NCBI GenBank assembly: GCA_011051855.1
Contig: DRKG01000397.1
Coordinates: forward strand, 1-8,827
DNA length: 8,827 bases
Direction of reading: 5' to 3'
Origin: a bacterium
Lineage (GTDB): Bacteria; Planctomycetota; UBA1135; UBA2386
Below are positions 6,906-8,827 of the stretch, in pieces (position 1 is the first letter of the stretch; each line of letters begins with the position of its first letter). Made by a program: the position numbers and the translations under genes. The notes below the pieces were generated by a model. That model ran no database searches. It was not told the DNA's origin and saw nothing but the letters and a program-made list of their open reading frames with translations.

Positions 6906-8049
6906 ACGGCTCGGGCACACGCCCGGAACCGCCGCCCTCCTCGACAACATCACGCGGCAGTCCCCCTGGGGACAGATCGTGCTCGAGGAGCGGCACGAAA
7001 TCGTGCTGTGGAACGCCTGGGTGGAAAGCGCCAGCGGCATCCCTGCCACCTTCGCACTCGGCGAGCGCATCGAGGACGTGTTCTCCGACCTGCCGTCGCG
7101 GGTACTCCAAGCCATCGAAGAAAGCCTGCGCACCGGCATGAGTTCTGTGCTGTCGCGTGCGTTCCTGCCGCATCCGTTCCCACTCGGCAATCGCCAGTTC
7201 CGCGACCGCCCGATGTTCCAGTCGGTCACCATCTCGGGCTTTCGCGGCGACGACGAACGCCGCTACTGCTTGATCAACATCCTCGACGCCAGTAACGAAG
7301 TTCAGCGCGAGGACATCCTGCGGCAGCGCACGGCCGACCTCGAACGCAGCAAGGCGGCCCTCGAAGAGGCCAATCGCGACCTCGAAGCCTTCACCCACAT
7401 GGTCGGCCACGACCTGCGCGCCCCGGTGCGCCGGATCCGGTCTTTCGTTCGCCACCTGCGCACGGATCTGGGCGACGAGCCCGACGCCGCCGTGCGCGGC
7501 GACCTCGAAGCCATCGAACTGTCGGCGCGCCGACTCGCCGACATCGTCCAGGCCACCTACCGACTCTCGAAACCACAGCGCGACGTGCTGCGGATCGAGC
7601 ACTTTCCGCTCGCGGACGCGCTCGAGCCGGCGGTCGACATCCTGCAGGAAACGGACGCATGGGGTAACGCGGTGATCACCTGCGGTGACCTGCCGGTCGT
7701 CGATGCGGACCGCGGCCTGCTCGAACGGGTGTTCCAGAACCTGCTCGACAACGCCCTGAAGTACCGCGGCGACCGCCCGGCCCGGATCCACGTGACCGCC
7801 GAATCACGCGCCGACGAAGTCCTGATCGGAGTCCGCGACCACGGCTGCGGCATCGATCCGGCCGACGCCGATCGACTGCTGGCGCCGTTCCAAAGGGCGC
7901 TCGCCAGCCTCTCGGTCGAGGGCTTGGGCATCGGATTGACCATCTGCCACCGCGTGGTCGAACGACACGGCGGGCGCATCTGGTTCGAACCGGTGGAGGC
8001 CGGCACGCTCGTGCGATTCTCGCTGCCACAGCCGGCGCCGACGCACTGA
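6898..8049 (+). CDS. Cytoplasmic PAS-domain sensor histidine kinase
   Basis: A 383-residue soluble kinase with no membrane segment or signal peptide. Residues 12-133 form a PAS-like sensor (IVLWNAWVE at 35-43, the PFPL region at 93-96, YCLINILDAS at 123-132). A helical coiled-coil stretch follows (134-165). The HisKA box is FTHMVGHDLRAP with phospho-accepting H171. The HATPase_c domain shows the N box (QNLLDNALKY, N281 and N285), the G1 box (RDHGCGID, D314), an F-box-like APFQRA, and the G2 box (GLGIGL, 342-347). It should autophosphorylate H171 and pass phosphate to D56 of the preceding REC-CheC protein. The ATG at 6898 overlaps that gene's stop codon (ATGACTGA), typical of translational coupling; an in-frame GTG at 6889 is an alternative. 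The sensed signal is unknown and probably intracellular. Kinase assignment is very firm; partner assignment rests on gene overlap. Confidence 0.95.
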   Translation: MTERLGHTPGTAALLDNITRQSPWGQIVLEERHEIVLWNAWVESASGIPATFALGERIEDVFSDLPSRVLQAIEESLRTGMSSVLSRAFLPHPFPLGNRQFRDRPMFQSVTISGFRGDDERRYCLINILDASNEVQREDILRQRTADLERSKAALEEANRDLEAFTHMVGHDLRAPVRRIRSFVRHLRTDLGDEPDAAVRGDLEAIELSARRLADIVQATYRLSKPQRDVLRIEHFPLADALEPAVDILQETDAWGNAVITCGDLPVVDADRGLLERVFQNLLDNALKYRGDRPARIHVTAESRADEVLIGVRDHGCGIDPADADRLLAPFQRALASLSVEGLGIGLTICHRVVERHGGRIWFEPVEAGTLVRFSLPQPAPTH

Positions 8050-8080
8050 TCCGCCCCGGCAGACCTGGCGCTACAGCCGC

Positions 8081-8096
8081 CGGCCGCGAACGGCCG
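8081..8096. repeat. GC-rich inverted repeat abutting a start codon
   Basis: CGGCCG, CGAA, CGGCCG: a six-base all-GC stem with a four-base loop, lying in the 47-base gap after the kinase gene and ending directly before the ATG at 8097. There is no T tract, so it is not a standard intrinsic terminator. CGGCCG is itself palindromic, which makes chance pairing easier. Confidence 0.35.
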
Positions 8097-8827
8097 ATGG
8101 CATGGCCACAAATGGATGAGGCCCCCCGCACCCAGGCTGTCTCGGCCCCGCTCCCCGACGGATTGCGGCCATACATCGTCTTGCACGCCGAGAACGCGAC
8201 GCTGCCCGCCGGGTCCCGCTTCGGTGGCCACTGGGTCAGCGCCTGGCGCAGCCGGTTGCCGTTCATCCAGATCGATCGGGCGCGCAGCCACGAGGTCGGG
8301 CGCTGCGTGCCGTTCGCCGGCGACGGCGACCCGGAACAGATGGCGACCCTGCTGCGCGAGGCCTCCTGCCTGATCGCCGCCGACGAGACCTGGCTCGATA
8401 CCGCTGCCGCCGCCGGCACGCCGACGATCTACCTGGCCGACGGCCATCCCGATCGCGCACCGCTGCCGGAGGTGCTCGGCGCGTTCCGCGCGGATCGGCT
8501 ACGGGTGCTGCGTTCGGGCACGAACTTCCGCCGGGACCTGCCGCTGCGGCTCGTCAACGACGCGCTGGAACACTTCGTGCCCGGTGTCACCGGCACGGAC
8601 CGCAGTGAGAGTTCGCTGTGCCGCGAACGTCTCGCGCCCTACATGCAAGGCCGTATCGCCGATCTCGGTCACGGCGGCCACAAGATCCACCCCGAAGCGA
8701 TCGGCGTCGACTTCTTCAAGTTCGACGAGTTCGACTGGATCGGCGACGTGCGTGACCTGTGGTTCTTCGACACCGTCAGTTTCGACTCGGTCTACTCGAG
8801 CCACTGCCTCGAAGACCTTTGGCACCC
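8097..8827 (+). CDS. Glycosyltransferase-9-like half domain fused to SAM-dependent methyltransferase (C-terminal end outside window)
   Basis: The frame from the ATG at 8097 is open to the window edge: 243 residues, C terminus missing. Residues 24-115 resemble the second Rossmann half of family 9 glycosyltransferases (heptosyltransferase type): PYIVLHAENATLP (25-37), then AADETWLDTAAAAGTPTIYL (94-113), comparable to the DSGxxHLAAALGTPT element. The usual His is Asp here, and the domain looks too short to act alone as a transferase. From about 176 a class I methyltransferase begins: RIADLGHGGHK (186-196) as the SAM-binding glycine loop, an acidic residue at D205, GDVRDL (216-221), and FDSVYSSHCLEDL (229-241). 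The methyltransferase may modify a glycan or lipid carrier; the substrate is unknown. The start is uncertain: ATG 8112 (beginning MDEAPR) is as likely, since a hairpin touches ATG 8097 and neither has a clear ribosome binding site. It follows the kinase by 47 bases. Confidence 0.75.
   Translation, partial: MAWPQMDEAPRTQAVSAPLPDGLRPYIVLHAENATLPAGSRFGGHWVSAWRSRLPFIQIDRARSHEVGRCVPFAGDGDPEQMATLLREASCLIAADETWLDTAAAAGTPTIYLADGHPDRAPLPEVLGAFRADRLRVLRSGTNFRRDLPLRLVNDALEHFVPGVTGTDRSESSLCRERLAPYMQGRIADLGHGGHKIHPEAIGVDFFKFDEFDWIGDVRDLWFFDTVSFDSVYSSHCLEDLWH

Noticed and set aside
6276..7791. Two long minus-strand open frames (6276-7232 and 6829-7791) opposite the two-component genes
   Set aside because: They mirror well-conserved REC-CheC and histidine kinase codons; no independent start signals or domains.
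8116..8373. 85-codon plus-strand frame starting at ATG 8116
   Set aside because: It is out of frame with the methyltransferase-fusion reading from 8097, which stays open to the window edge and shows Rossmann-type motifs.
7557..8447. Minus-strand open frame of 296 codons spanning the kinase end and the methyltransferase gene
   Set aside because: It runs antisense across two recognisable genes and the gap between them, with Arg/Ser-rich unstructured sequence.
1..8827. CRISPR array, tRNA, rRNA, insertion sequence or attachment site
   Set aside because: No regularly spaced repeats, conserved RNA-gene sequence, transposase or integrase motifs, or long terminal inverted repeats were seen.

Overview
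The window is a gene-dense chromosomal segment from a high-G+C bacterium. Rare stop codons leave long spurious open frames opposite nearly every gene, and the real genes use GC-rich codons. A lipobox-type signal peptide and several envelope glycosyltransferase-like proteins suggest a Gram-negative with an outer membrane. The phylum cannot be fixed from the sequence. A myxobacterium-like, planctomycete-like or other environmental lineage is possible, but that is a guess. I see no transposase, tRNA, rRNA or CRISPR array.

Layout. (1) 1-904, minus, cut by the window edge: a multi-pass membrane protein of the GT-C glycosyltransferase type. (2) 977-2686, plus: a second GT-C-like membrane protein (GT39/DUF2142 style), divergent from the first. 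(3) 2673-4646, minus: a third, AftB-like GT-C protein, overlapping the end of the second tail to tail by 14 bases. (4) 4652-5677, minus: an isoaspartyl peptidase/plant-type asparaginase predicted to be a lipoprotein, starting at a TTG and lying 5 bases upstream of the AftB-like gene. (5) 5678-5885: a 208-base divergent control region with two perfect inverted repeats. (6) 5886-6905, plus: a response regulator with a CheC-type phosphatase output domain. (7) 6898-8049, plus: a cytoplasmic PAS histidine kinase overlapping it by 8 bases. (8) From 8097 to the edge, plus: a protein with a glycosyltransferase-9-like half domain followed by a SAM-dependent methyltransferase domain, truncated by the window.

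How the parts may work together. The left half looks like envelope glycan assembly: three distinct polyprenyl-phosphate-sugar-dependent (GT-C) candidates, plus a lipoprotein peptidase probably co-transcribed with one of them. The right half is a compact two-component system whose output is protein dephosphorylation rather than DNA binding. Its two genes overlap and no flagellar or chemotaxis gene is visible nearby. This stand-alone kinase/REC-CheC pair is the most interesting element. The last gene returns to glycan-related chemistry and may simply follow the kinase by chance.
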